From Mesorhizobium hawassense (GTDB lineage: Bacteria; Pseudomonadota; Alphaproteobacteria; Rhizobiales; Rhizobiaceae), in assembly GCF_003289945.1 (NCBI RefSeq), contig NZ_QMBP01000009.1:1-64000 (forward strand): a stretch of DNA of 64,000 nt. The letters run 5' to 3'. Below are positions 18,909-27,585 of the stretch, in pieces. The position numbers and the translations under genes are program-made. Position 1 is the stretch's first letter; each line of letters opens with the position of its first letter. Under the pieces are notes generated by a model. It saw nothing but the letters and a program-made list of their open reading frames with translations. It had not been told where the DNA came from and did no database searches.

Positions 18909-19072
18909 TCCCTGTCTCCCGAACTGGCGCAACTCCAGCAACGCCGCTCGTTATGAAAAGTTGCTTTTGGCGCCCTTCTGACTCGCAAATGTGACCTCAG
19001 TGCGATGAAGAATCGCGTTACCGGTGCGGCGGATGGGCGCCCCGCTTCGGCCGCAAGATAACCATTGTGCGA

Positions 19073-19099
19073 CAGGGCGACGCAGCCTGCATCGCCCTG
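19073..19099 (-). terminator. possible hairpin terminator downstream of the small membrane protein gene
   Basis: An 8-bp inverted repeat (CAGGGCGA at 19073-19080 and its complement at 19092-19099) lies 16 bases past the stop of the gene at 19115-19351. No T run follows on the minus strand, so the call is weak. Confidence 0.3.
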
Positions 19100-19114
19100 C
19101 CCTATGTCCCTTCA

Positions 19115-19351
19115 TTACTGGTTGGCTGGATCCGTCTCGGCGTCATAGGCCATGCGGGTGACCACCATCAGCAGATAGGCTGACGGCACTGCGAAGAGTG
19201 CGCCGAGCACCATCGCCGCCGTTCCTTCCATGCGAAGCGTGGCGGCTACGGCCCAATAGACGGTGCCGAGGCAGATGATCGCCTGGACTGCCAGGAACGC
19301 GGCCGCCGCGGCGGCACGCGTGAGTGTCTTGAACGTCTTGATGCGTTGCAT
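19115..19351 (-). CDS. small inner-membrane protein, two transmembrane segments
   Basis: A 78-residue protein that starts with a basic, Ala-rich helix (MQRIKTFKTLTRAAAAAAF). Two hydrophobic segments follow, at about 12-36 and 44-66 (MVLGALFAVPSAYLLMVV), and a short acidic tail ends the protein. No family was recognised. Composition and two clean helices make a real gene likely. It sits between two minus-strand genes with room for its own promoter. Confidence 0.6.
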   Translation of the reverse strand: MQRIKTFKTLTRAAAAAAFLAVQAIICLGTVYWAVAATLRMEGTAAMVLGALFAVPSAYLLMVVTRMAYDAETDPANQ

Positions 19352-19465
19352 TGAATGATATCCGAACTGACGCGTACGCGATCGGCGGACGGCCGCGGCC
19401 GTCGCCGGATCGCGACGCGAAGAAAATGCTGTTTGATTTGAGTGCCGCGCTTTGCGGCTGAGCTC

Positions 19466-19861
19466 TTAAGCGACCGGTGGCGCGCGCGGCTGGTTGGTGC
19501 GCGAGCCTATTGCGCTCGCCGATCCGGGCGCGACACCCATCTCGGCCGGCAAAGCCTGGCCGACAATGAGAAAATCTGATGCGTGCGCGAGCGCGCCAGG
19601 AATGCCGCTGACGAGCTTCATGGGCAGCAGCCGGCTGGCGCGGACCTCGAGCGCCTGCGCCTTGCCGGTTGTTCTGAGCAGCGCGATCGTGTCGCCCTGA
19701 CGGGCGGCGCTGATGTTGGAGCCGCCCGGGGTCGCGAAGGCTGACGCCGACATTTCGGCTTGGGCGAAGCTCAGCAGCGCAAGCATCAGCAGCGCCATCA
19801 GGCCCGCGCAGGCGGTCCTGACAGACAGCAGCTTCGATCTTTCGCGTTCAGGCGCCGTCAA
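19466..19861 (-). CDS. hypothetical secreted or membrane-anchored protein
   Basis: A 131-residue protein with a basic start and a hydrophobic segment (LMALLMLALLSFAQAEMSASA) that looks like an uncleaved or late-cleaved signal. The soluble part is Ala/Gly-rich, with ALEVRASRLLPMKLVSGIPG and a Pro-rich end. I do not recognise it. Divergent from the methionine aminopeptidase gene. The composition could also come from a chance frame in GC-rich DNA, hence moderate confidence. Confidence 0.45.
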   Translation of the reverse strand: MTAPERERSKLLSVRTACAGLMALLMLALLSFAQAEMSASAFATPGGSNISAARQGDTIALLRTTGKAQALEVRASRLLPMKLVSGIPGALAHASDFLIVGQALPAEMGVAPGSASAIGSRTNQPRAPPVA

Positions 19862-20032
19862 GGCAATCTCCCGATACCAGCACCCGCCCTAACCCATGGA
19901 ATGGCCAAAGGAAAGGCGCAATGGCCGCCGCAATCGCACTTCGTCCTTGAACCTTGCGGCTTCCGGTGCCAAATCTGGAGCAGATTTTTCGCTCTCGGCT
20001 CTCCTGGAGCCAACGCCGGCAAACGGACAAAA

Positions 20033-20860
20033 ATGGTTACCTATCTCGACGCTTCGACGGCCCCGCTTCGCAATACCGGCCAGATCCGCCTTTATGGCCA
20101 GGAAGGCTTCGCGGGCATGCGCAAGGCCTGCGACCTCACCGCGCGCTGCCTCGACGAACTCGTGCCGATGGTGAAACCCGGCGTGACGACCGAAGCGATC
20201 GACCGCTTCGTCTTCGAATTCGGCATGGACAATGGCGCGCTGCCGGCGACGCTCAACTATCGCGGCTACACCAAGTCGTCCTGCACCTCGATCAACCATG
20301 TCGTCTGCCATGGCATCCCCGACAACAAGCCGCTGAAGGAAGGCGACATCGTCAACATCGACGTCACCTATATCCTCGACGGCTGGCACGGCGATTCTTC
20401 GCGCATGTATCCGGTGGGCACCATCAAGCGCGCCGCCGAGCGCCTGCTCGAAGTCACCTATGAGTGCCTGATGCGCGGCATCGCCGCGATCAGGCCAGGC
20501 GCGCGCACCGGCGCCATCGGCGCCGCGATCCAGACCTATGCCGAGGCCGAGCGCTGCTCGGTGGTGCGCGATTTCTGCGGCCATGGCGTCGGCCAGCTTT
20601 TCCACGACGCGCCGAACATCCTGCACTACGGCACCGCCAATGAAGGCGTCGAGATGCGGCCCGGCATGATTTTCACCGTCGAGCCGATGATCAATCTCGG
20701 CCGCCCGCATGTGAAGGTGCTGTCGGACGGCTGGACGGCGGTCACGCGTGACCGCTCGCTATCGGCGCAATACGAGCACACGATCGGCGTCACCGACGCC
20801 GGCTGCGAGATCTTCACGCTGTCGCCGAAAAAGCTCGACCGCCCTGGCCTGCCGGCCTAG
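20033..20860 (+). CDS. map: type I methionine aminopeptidase
   Basis: A 275-residue enzyme that removes the initiator methionine from nascent proteins in the cytoplasm. The pita-bread fold is evident: SSCTSINHVVCHGIPD, NIDVTYILDGWHGDSSRMY with two Asp metal ligands, DFCGHGVGQLFHDAPN with the His ligand, MIFTVEPMINLG with a Glu ligand, and YEHTIGVT. Length and motifs are normal for an alphaproteobacterial MAP. The ATG at 20033 was chosen because the conserved chain begins there. It lies just upstream of radC, a pairing common in rhizobial chromosomes, so this is backbone. Confidence 0.95.
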   Translation: MVTYLDASTAPLRNTGQIRLYGQEGFAGMRKACDLTARCLDELVPMVKPGVTTEAIDRFVFEFGMDNGALPATLNYRGYTKSSCTSINHVVCHGIPDNKPLKEGDIVNIDVTYILDGWHGDSSRMYPVGTIKRAAERLLEVTYECLMRGIAAIRPGARTGAIGAAIQTYAEAERCSVVRDFCGHGVGQLFHDAPNILHYGTANEGVEMRPGMIFTVEPMINLGRPHVKVLSDGWTAVTRDRSLSAQYEHTIGVTDAGCEIFTLSPKKLDRPGLPA

Positions 20861-20888
20861 GTTTCGACCGAAGCCTTTGGGGGATGGC

Positions 20889-21548
20889 ATGGGCAAAGTC
20901 GAGGACGAGCGGGCGTTCTTTTCCGAAGGCTGGAGCGAACCGCCTAAGACAACGCGCAAGAAGACCGAGGCGGAAGAAAAGCCGCATTATCACGGCCATC
21001 GCGACCGGCTGCGCGAACGTTTTGTCGCCGGCGGCCCGGACGCCCTGCCCGACTACGAACTGCTCGAGCTGTTGCTGTTCCGGCTGATCCCGCGCGTCGA
21101 CACCAAGCCGATCGCCAAGGCGCTGATTGCCCGCTTCGGTTCGCTGGCCGAAGTGCTGGGCGCGCCGCCATCCCTGCTTGAAGAAATCAAAGGCATCGGG
21201 CCGACTGTCGCGACCGACCTCAAGGTCATCGCCGCCACGGCCCAGCGCATGGCGCGCGGCGAGGTGCGCGGCCGCGAAGTGCTGTCCAACTGGACGCAAC
21301 TGCTCGACTATTGCCGCTCGGCCATGGCCTTCGAGGCCCGCGAACAGTTCCGCATCCTGTTCCTCGATAAGAAGAACGGGCTGATCGCCGATGAAGTGCA
21401 GCAGACCGGCACCGTCGACCACACGCCGGTCTATCCGCGCGAGGTGGTGAAGCGCGCGCTCGAGCTCTCGGCCAGCGCCGTCATCCTGGTCCACAATCAT
21501 CCCACCCGGCCCTTTTCAATCACGCACGATCACGCTTTAGCACATTGA
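20889..21548 (+). pseudogene. radC: radC, truncated by island insertion
   Basis: 219 residues match RadC/JAB-domain proteins from the start (YHGHRDRLRERFVAGGPDALPDYELLELLL) through the helix-hairpin-helix (LLEEIKGIGPTVATDLK) and into the metalloprotease-like core (VILVHNHP). After HNHP the conserved SGDP...D part of the motif is missing. It is replaced by an unrelated tail, TRPFSITHDHALAH, then a stop. The last JAMM ligand Asp and about 45 further residues are lost, so metal binding is probably broken. The break falls 190 bases before an integrase gene. RadC's cellular role is itself uncertain despite its old link to DNA repair. The start follows a GGGGGA ribosome site. Confidence 0.85.
21492..21503. 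other. probable island attachment junction (att) in radC
   Basis: Homology to radC stops at the codons for HNHP (CACAATCATCCC, 21492-21503), and foreign sequence follows. The crossover should fall in or very near these bases. The matching junction with the rest of radC was not found in the window, so the exact core cannot be defined. Confidence 0.55.
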
Positions 21549-21695
21549 TACATATCGCTTTTTCGACTTGTCGTAGAGTCGGACATTGTGGCATACTGGG
21601 GTCGGTTCTAGGGGGATCGAAGCCCGTTTTGAACCCAACCACAGACCCCTACTACCCGTCAGCCGATCCCACTCGAAAGCCTACGGGAGACCCCA

Positions 21696-22949
21696 GTGCC
21701 AAGCCTTACCGATGGAGAGATTCGCCACGCTTTGAAGCAGGTCGAGGAGACCAGTAAGCAGCAGAACCTTGTCGATGGCGAGGGTCATGGAACAGGCCGC
21801 CTCGTTCTAGTGATAAAGCCAATGCCGACCCGCATAACGGCGGACTGGATGGCCCAGCAGTGGCGAGACCAAAAGCGTCTCAAGAAAAAGCTCGGGTCGT
21901 ATCCGTCAATGAGCCTCAGCCAGGCTCGCGAGATTTTCAGACGCGACTTCGCCGACATGATCCAGAAGGGACGCAGCATCAAGATAGCCGGCGACACGCG
22001 ACCCGGCACGGTCGCCGATCTGTTCGAGGCTTACGTAGCGTCGCTTAAGGCCGATGGAAAACCGTCTTGGAAGGAGGCCGAAAAGGGCTTGAACAAGATC
22101 GCCGATTCGCTCGGTCGCAACCGCCCTGCCCGCGACATCGAGCCTGACGAGATCAGGGACCTCATTCGCCCGATCTATCAGCGAGGCAAACGGTCTATGG
22201 CCGATCATGTTCGCAGCTATATTCGATCGGCATACAGTTGGGGGCTGAAATCCGAGCATGACTACCGAACAACCTCGGTCCGTCGCTTTCGTCTCGTCTA
22301 CAATCCAGCTGCGGGCATTCCAACCGAACCGAAAAAAGTTGGAACGCGCTGGTTGGACGAGGAGGAATTCATCCGTCTCTATCGTTGGCTCGAGTCTCCT
22401 GATGCGCCGGTCCACCCTCCTTACACGCGTGCCGTAAGAATTCTTATGCTGACCGGCCAGCGCGTCGAGGAGATCGCTCGGCTACACGTCGATCAATGGG
22501 ATGCGGCCGAGCGCATCATCGATTGGTCCAAGACTAAGAATGGAAAACCTCACGCCATCCCAGTGCCCAAGATGGCGGCGGAACTTATCGGGTCGATCAA
22601 GCCGAATGAATTTGGCTGGTTTTTTCCATCCGCGACCGACCCGTCCAAGCCGGTCAGCCATGGCACGCTCTATTCGTTCATGTGGCGCCAACGCGATCGC
22701 GAGGTCATCCCCATCGTGACAAACCGCGATCTCCGGCGAACCTGGAAGACGCTTGCCGGCAAGGCTGGGCTCTCAAAAGAGATCCGAGACCGACTACAGA
22801 ACCACACTCTGCAGGACGTCAGTTCCAAGAGCTACGATCGCTGGAATTACATGCCGGAAAAGCGTGCCGCCATGGCGCGGTGGGACAAGTTTGTCCGCGA
22901 TATCCTGGCGAAAAAGAAGCGTAAAGCCACATTCAAGGAAGCTGCGTGA
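21696..22949 (+). CDS. tyrosine-recombinase integrase of the genomic island
   Basis: A 417-residue site-specific recombinase of the P4-like island type with an N-terminal DUF4102-like arm-binding region (RITADWMAQQWRDQKRLKKKLGSYPSMSL-type pattern), a core-binding domain and a catalytic domain. Visible catalytic positions are Arg256 (TGQRVEEIARL), the Lys in SKTKNGKPH, Arg347 in NRDLRRTWKT and the nucleophile Tyr380 (SSKSYDRW). The usual box II His is Arg344 here. The start is GTG behind a GGGAGA site. Its position just inside the broken radC makes it the likely enzyme for insertion and excision. Confidence 0.9.
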   Translation: MPSLTDGEIRHALKQVEETSKQQNLVDGEGHGTGRLVLVIKPMPTRITADWMAQQWRDQKRLKKKLGSYPSMSLSQAREIFRRDFADMIQKGRSIKIAGDTRPGTVADLFEAYVASLKADGKPSWKEAEKGLNKIADSLGRNRPARDIEPDEIRDLIRPIYQRGKRSMADHVRSYIRSAYSWGLKSEHDYRTTSVRRFRLVYNPAAGIPTEPKKVGTRWLDEEEFIRLYRWLESPDAPVHPPYTRAVRILMLTGQRVEEIARLHVDQWDAAERIIDWSKTKNGKPHAIPVPKMAAELIGSIKPNEFGWFFPSATDPSKPVSHGTLYSFMWRQRDREVIPIVTNRDLRRTWKTLAGKAGLSKEIRDRLQNHTLQDVSSKSYDRWNYMPEKRAAMARWDKFVRDILAKKKRKATFKEAA

Positions 22950-23260
22950 CGATTGCTATTCCTCTCCGGCATCACATCTGTGATCGCTGGCAGACGTTTA
23001 GAGCTTCACCTAGAGACAGACCTCCGAAGCTAATTGCAGATCGGCCTCGAATCATAGCGGTGGCCACGCGGCACCGTAGCTCGCTGCCTGGCGAATTGAC
23101 CTGGGAAAAGGTCATCGTATCTCTGCAAAATCTGCTCGGAAGCAATCTGGTTGTGGGCAGGCGCACCGCCCTCGATCTTCAGGGATTCAGTCACTACGTG
23201 TCAGCGTCCGGCCTCTCGAAGATACACCTATATGGCATCGACCATGAGGCCCTCAGGTAA
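22946..23260 (+). pseudogene. AbiEi-type antitoxin, truncated remnant
   Basis: The frame carries GELTWEKVIVSLQNLLGSNL followed by a variant of the GGRTALELQG motif (VVGRRTALDLQGFSHYVSAS) and HLYG, the signature of the AbiEi antitoxin of type IV toxin-antitoxin systems. The usual N-terminal winged helix is missing. The C-terminal half is also gone: similar sequence (PLSRLF) appears to continue in another frame. No AbiEii nucleotidyltransferase toxin follows. It starts at a GTG overlapping the integrase stop, but this start is not meaningful for a remnant. Confidence 0.6.
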
Positions 23261-23351
23261 GGTGTGTTCTAACTGTCCGCTTTCGCGCCTGTTTCGAGTG
23301 AGCGAAACTAGCGGGCTTCATCGCAATCGCCATATAAGTTTCATGCAGGGC

Positions 23352-24217
23352 CTAGGGAGACCTGGGAGCGCCGGGCCAAATCGTTCTCAACGCTGCGAAC
23401 GCGGCATGCGCCATTGCAGTTGCCATATCGGATGACGGAACCATGAGCGCACGAACGGCGTCGATCCGGCTTTGAACTGAAGGGTGGCTGTTTGATGCCG
23501 CCCATTTATCCTTGGCGAGAAGCGCAACGGCGAACAGGCCGAAATGAATTCCTAGCTGACGTTTGCGACGGACCTGCTCGACCGCCTCACCGGTGAGCAC
23601 ACCGTAGGCATCGATTCCCTCCAACAGGAAACGCGTCGCGAACGCGTCGCAGGAAAACTCCTCTTCATGATTGGCCTTGGCGTCGTTGGCGTGAGGGTCG
23701 GCCCCGGTTCCTTCGTGCTGATGACGGATATGGCGTAGCTCGTGCAGCACTGCCCAGGCTACGGCGATAGTGGCAAGCTCACTTGCTGCTCGGGCCTGCG
23801 GGTCGCCCTCCTTGTCAGGATATTGCCCCGGCTCCGCGACACCGGGCGCAACGGCTCCAGTTCCGGATTGTCGCTTGAAATGACGCTCTCAAAGGCCTCT
23901 AGGAGATCCCTGAACCGCCCTAGATCGACCGCATCGAAAGAAGGAGCATCGGCAACCGCACGATAGCCTTCCCAAGCTGCATACCCCGCAATCCAGAATG
24001 CTCGCATGACCCGGTGATTGAAACGGACGTAACGGTAAGCACCCGCGTCCATAATGATGCGTTCGCCTTGGTGAAGGTCTGGCGCAAGCTGGAATTTCGG
24101 GTTGAGTTCCTGCCACATGTCGTCGAGAGCGGTTTTGCGCTCCGGCGCACAGCCCATCAGAACATTGCGGGCCGCCTGCTGAACATCATCGTCATCGCGA
24201 ATGTCGTCTTGGGTCAT
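23352..24217 (-). pseudogene. Lit/U49-like zinc metallopeptidase gene with a frameshift
   Basis: Two frames read as one protein. The first (24217 down to about 23850) gives an N-terminal helical domain ending NPELEPL. The second continues with PGVAEPGQYPDKEGDPQ, ELATIAVAWAVLHELRHIRHQHEG, then NHEEEFSCDAFATRFLLEG. HELRH with a downstream EEEFSCDAFA matches the HExxH...E plan of the phage-exclusion peptidase Lit (family U49) and of related ImmA-like peptidases, with Arg at the second x position. The shift lies near 23845-23865. Lit cleaves EF-Tu during phage infection; that role is only suggested here. The intact ancestor would have been about 285 residues. Confidence 0.6.
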
Positions 24218-24273
24218 TGTTACCTCTTGCAGGCATGATAGTGAGCGGTCCCGAATCCAGGTAGCATAAAGGG

Positions 24274-24765
24274 ATGATCGACCTCACGAATATGCTCGTT
24301 CCCGGGCTCTTAGAACTCCACGGCGATGTGCTTGCCGAGCTGCGCCGCCGCGAGATTGTTCGAAGCGCCAACAATCCGACCGGCGATTACGGTGAGCTGC
24401 TGTTTGCAAGAACGTTCGGCTGGACCCTGAACGGAAACTCGTCGGCGGATGCGGATGCCACAGATTCAGACGGGATACGCTACCAGATCAAATGCCGAAG
24501 ACTGGCAACACCGAAGGGTTCGCGGCAATTGGGTTTTATGAGGCGGTTGCCGGACCGGCCATTCGACCGGCTGGCCGCCGTGCTGCTTGATGGGAAATTC
24601 CGCGTCATACGCGGAGCCATCATCCCTTACGAGGTCGTTGCGCCGCTTGCCGCCTACGTCGACAGCGTAAAGGCTTGGAAGTTCATCCTGCGGGATTCGG
24701 TATGGGAAATGGGCGGCGTCAAAGACATTACCGCCGACCTCAAAACGGCGGAACTCTTGATATAG
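24274..24765 (+). CDS. predicted PD-(D/E)xK nuclease-fold protein (DUF6998-like)
   Basis: A 163-residue protein. GDYGELLFARTFGW (about residues 37-50) supplies a helix with a conserved Glu. DATDSDGIRYQIKCRRL (about 62-78) then reads as the D...(E/Q)xK strand of restriction-endonuclease-like folds, with Asp in SDG and QIK. The rest is a compact alpha/beta tail. Small proteins of this kind occur in defence-rich islands. No methylase partner is adjacent. Domain name is from memory of the motif; the nuclease activity is inferred. Confidence 0.6.
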   Translation: MIDLTNMLVPGLLELHGDVLAELRRREIVRSANNPTGDYGELLFARTFGWTLNGNSSADADATDSDGIRYQIKCRRLATPKGSRQLGFMRRLPDRPFDRLAAVLLDGKFRVIRGAIIPYEVVAPLAAYVDSVKAWKFILRDSVWEMGGVKDITADLKTAELLI

Positions 24766-24928
24766 CTCCTCGTCTGCCGGTTAGGGCCTGTACCGAAAGC
24801 CCTTTGCCGGATCTGCTTCTGGTCCTGTTTTTCCGCAAGCTTCTTCCGCGGACGACCACGGCGCTTAGCTGCCCCGTTCAAGAACTGAATTTGATTTAAA
24901 CCTCGCCTGGGACCGTCTATTTTCAGGA

Positions 24929-26103
24929 ATGGCCCTTTTGGACATCCTGGAAATAGCGTGCGATGAAGCCGGACATACCGGCCCTGACCTTCTTCACAAG
25001 GATCAGCGGATGTTTGCTTTCAGTTCTGTCGCCATCAGCGACACGAAGCTTTCGAAATCATTTCCAAGGCCCGCGCCGATCACCCGGTACAGATGCCGGA
25101 ACTCAAGGCTTCGAAGCTGCTGGGGTCGGCACGTGGCCGCAGGCTTATCGGCGAGCTCCTCAATGCAGTCGATGGCCGCTACGCCGTCACCATACACGAC
25201 AAGCTGCTCGCGCTGTGCGGATGGTTCTTCGAGTATATCTACGAGCCGGTCTATCAGGACAACTCACGCCTTCTCTACGAAAAGAACTTCCACCGTTTCG
25301 TTGCCATGTATACTTGGCTCTGGATGACGGACCCGACCAGCGATGCAAAGAGGGCCATTGAGCAGTTCCAAAAGTACATGCGTTCTCTCGATCCGGCTGA
25401 CGCGCCCTTTCTCTTCGACAATCCGCGCCCGCCTTTGACCGAAGACGGTACCGAGCATCCATTCGAATCCATTCTGCGTTTTGCCTACGGCTATCGCGAC
25501 ATCATCATCGCGGATAACGCGAAGCTCAATACCGCCCTGCCTGACGCAGGACGGTGGACCCTTGATCTATCAGCGTCATCGCTGTGGAGCCACCTAAACC
25601 ACTGGGGCCGCACCGGTAAGCTTTTGTCCGTGCGCTGCGATGCAAGCAAGCCACTCAAGGCAATTGCAGGCGAGTTTACCGGTGATGAGGATGATCCCGT
25701 TATCAGGCGGGCTCGCATGAAGCGCAACCCTGAGCCGCTCGGCTGGAAGCTGCTTGAACCGGTCGCATTCGTCGACTCCCGCAATCACCCTTCAATTCAA
25801 CTCGCGGATGTAATCGCAGGGACGACAGTCGCACTGTTCTCAAACGACAGCCTTCCAGGCTGCGAGGCGATTGCCGAAAACATCAGCCGTCACGGGCATC
25901 CCCATTCCATTATGCCCGACATGGATGTCATTGATCTGGCGAACCGCTCCACCGCGGTCAACGCCCTCATTGCCTACGACCTCGCCAAACGAGCCGAACG
26001 GCATGGCGATCCTTACGAGAATCTCGCGGCCATGTACCGGATGGCTGAAATCAGCTGGGTGCGAGGCGACTTCGATCTTATCAAGGAGGGAAAGCGGCCC
26101 TAG
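24929..26103 (+). pseudogene. DUF3800 protein gene with a frameshift
   Basis: The N terminus (MALLDILEIACDEAGHTGPDLL...FAFSSVAISDT) is in one frame and carries the acidic DEAGHTG motif that opens DUF3800, a predicted RNase H-like fold. The remaining 340 residues are in another frame, which continues as EAFEIISKARADHPVQ and the long body ending with VAFVDSRNHPSIQLADVIAG, the closing Asp motif. The shift sits at about 25035-25045 and looks like a single-base change. DUF3800 proteins are frequent in mobile elements. If read through, the protein would be about 391 residues. Confidence 0.7.
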
Positions 26104-26306
26104 CGCCCATGCGATGGAGAACGGCAATGTTTATCCAAAGGGCGCACGACAATGTCCGGGAGAGTTTGGCCGCATCCGCACCTGGGTTGAGAAAGACGTC
26201 TCTTGCACGAGATGCACTTCTAATCAGAAAGACGCCGGCTGGACATGCCATGCCCAGCGAAATCGCTCAGCGCCAAATCCCCTACTTTAAGGCTGAATTT
26301 CTTTCT

Positions 26307-26897
26307 CTACTTCGCGTTAGTGCATAACGCGGAGCCACGCCCCAAATGGAAGATCGCGGCCTGCTTTTCCAGACCGATCAGGCCGGCCGCCATCGCTTGA
26401 TATCGCCTGCAGTCCGCGTGAACGACGGATCGCTCAGGTCGTTCGGACGGCGGGCGCCCGGCGATTTCCTTCAAGTCGACAAGGACCGAAGCGATATGCG
26501 GCCAGGGAAAGTCTGTTGGATCGTCGATGTCACGATCTGCGCCAGCGATGATTTCGAGCTTGGCGATAACGCCAAGAAGCGACCGCGCCTGTACTTGGGG
26601 GATTTTGTCTTGAAGCTTCAAGGCAGCAGTCGTGGCCTCGACTTCCGCTTGGCAGGCGATTGAGTAGCCGACCTTCTTATCCTTCGCGTCCGGGGCCGCA
26701 GCGTCGAGAACACGCCTCTCTAGACGTTGTTGAAGTCGGCACAGGACATGCGACACATGCTGCGCTCGCAACCAGCCTTGGAGCAGCACGAGAGCCGGGT
26801 CCGCATCGTCGAAACGATCTACCCCGTGTGCCGTCCGCCGTTGCCCTCGCCCGTGCGTGACGGAAGGCAAAGTCGTGCTATTGTCGGAATCAGCCAT
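26307..26897 (-). CDS. hypothetical protein of rhizobial conjugation islands
   Basis: A 196-residue soluble protein with no recognised domain. The central part (AAAPDAKDKKVGYSIACQAEVEATTAAL) and a following ARSLLGVIAKLEII...DFPWPHIASVLVDLKEIAG have natural, helix-like patterns and resemble small proteins that often sit near relaxase genes in Rhizobiales. The N terminus is Arg-rich and the true start may be internal. It faces away from the XRE gene. Confidence 0.5.
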   Translation of the reverse strand: MADSDNSTTLPSVTHGRGQRRTAHGVDRFDDADPALVLLQGWLRAQHVSHVLCRLQQRLERRVLDAAAPDAKDKKVGYSIACQAEVEATTAALKLQDKIPQVQARSLLGVIAKLEIIAGADRDIDDPTDFPWPHIASVLVDLKEIAGRPPSERPERSVVHADCRRYQAMAAGLIGLEKQAAIFHLGRGSALCTNAK

Positions 26898-27007
26898 GAT
26901 CCGAGCTCCTCAACAGCTTTGGCGTGGCCAGGCCGGATCGGTGTTGCATCACCTATCCGGCCGCCAAGTGAAACCGAGACTACACACAGTGCATTATCTA
27001 AGCAACC

Positions 27008-27032
27008 AAAATCACCATAATATGGTGATTTT
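27008..27032. promoter_or_regulatory. 25-bp perfect palindrome, likely autoregulatory operator
   Basis: A perfect inverted repeat with 12-bp arms (AAAATCACCATA and its complement) around one central A ends directly before the ATG of the XRE-type gene at 27033. Small XRE repressors commonly bind such sites to control themselves. Because the repeat fills the place of a ribosome site, translation may be leaderless or the hairpin may itself limit initiation. Confidence 0.7.
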
Positions 27033-27263
27033 ATGAATCCGGTGCAGTGCCGCATGGCTCGGGCTGCATTAGGATGGGGTGTTTTAGACCTCTCAAAAGA
27101 AGCCAAAATATCCACCCAGACGATTGTTCGCTTCGAAAGAGGCGAGGCCTTGAAACAATCGACTGTGGATCAGATAAGAAGCACGTTCGAAAGCGCTGGC
27201 ATTGAGTTCATTGCAGAGAATGGCGCAGGCCCTGGCGTTCGTCTGTCTCGCAATCAGAACTGA
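27033..27263 (+). CDS. XRE-family small transcriptional regulator
   Basis: A 76-residue helix-turn-helix protein: QCRMARAALGWGVLDLSKEAKISTQTIVRFERGEA is the complete XRE DNA-binding domain (residues 5-40), followed by a short helix, STVDQIRSTFESAGIEFI. This layout is typical of the single-domain regulators found beside rhizobial mobile elements. It lies directly behind a 25-bp palindrome and overlaps the convergent AlpA-like gene by ten bases. It probably represses its own promoter and perhaps genes of the transfer module. Confidence 0.85.
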   Translation: MNPVQCRMARAALGWGVLDLSKEAKISTQTIVRFERGEALKQSTVDQIRSTFESAGIEFIAENGAGPGVRLSRNQN

Positions 27264-27457
27264 CGCTCTTTTCGCCATGCGACGGGATTTTCAATCCACT
27301 GATTCACTTCTGATTCCCGCCATCCAGCACCGTTCACGCTGATCTTGATCTGTGTCGGGAACGTGCCTTCGGCAATCTTGCGATAAAGGGTTGAGCGGGA
27401 CAGACCGGTCCGCGCCAGGACTGTCCTAAGGCGAATGATACGATCCGGTTCAGGCAT
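27254..27457 (-). CDS. AlpA-family DNA-binding protein
   Basis: A 67-residue MerR-like winged-helix protein. RLRTVLARTGLSRSTLYRKIAEGTFPTQIKIS is the AlpA motif, and WRESEVNQWIENPVAWRKE closes it. Such proteins act as excisionase-type or integrase-activating regulators of integrated elements. The internal ATG at 27457 starts the conserved domain and has a GAAAGG site upstream; a longer start at 27544 is less likely. It may assist excision by the island integrase, which lies 5 kb away. Confidence 0.85.
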   Translation of the reverse strand: MPEPDRIIRLRTVLARTGLSRSTLYRKIAEGTFPTQIKISVNGAGWRESEVNQWIENPVAWRKERQF

Positions 27458-27585
27458 GGCTGCGTTGCCTTTCGGTGAGAGCATTTGGCACCTGCTGGAA
27501 CCAGACAGGACAAGCCAAGGCTCGCGCGCAATCAGATTTGGCATCTCATAGACCTGGGGCGTGGGACCGGCGGCAAATCGGCGGG

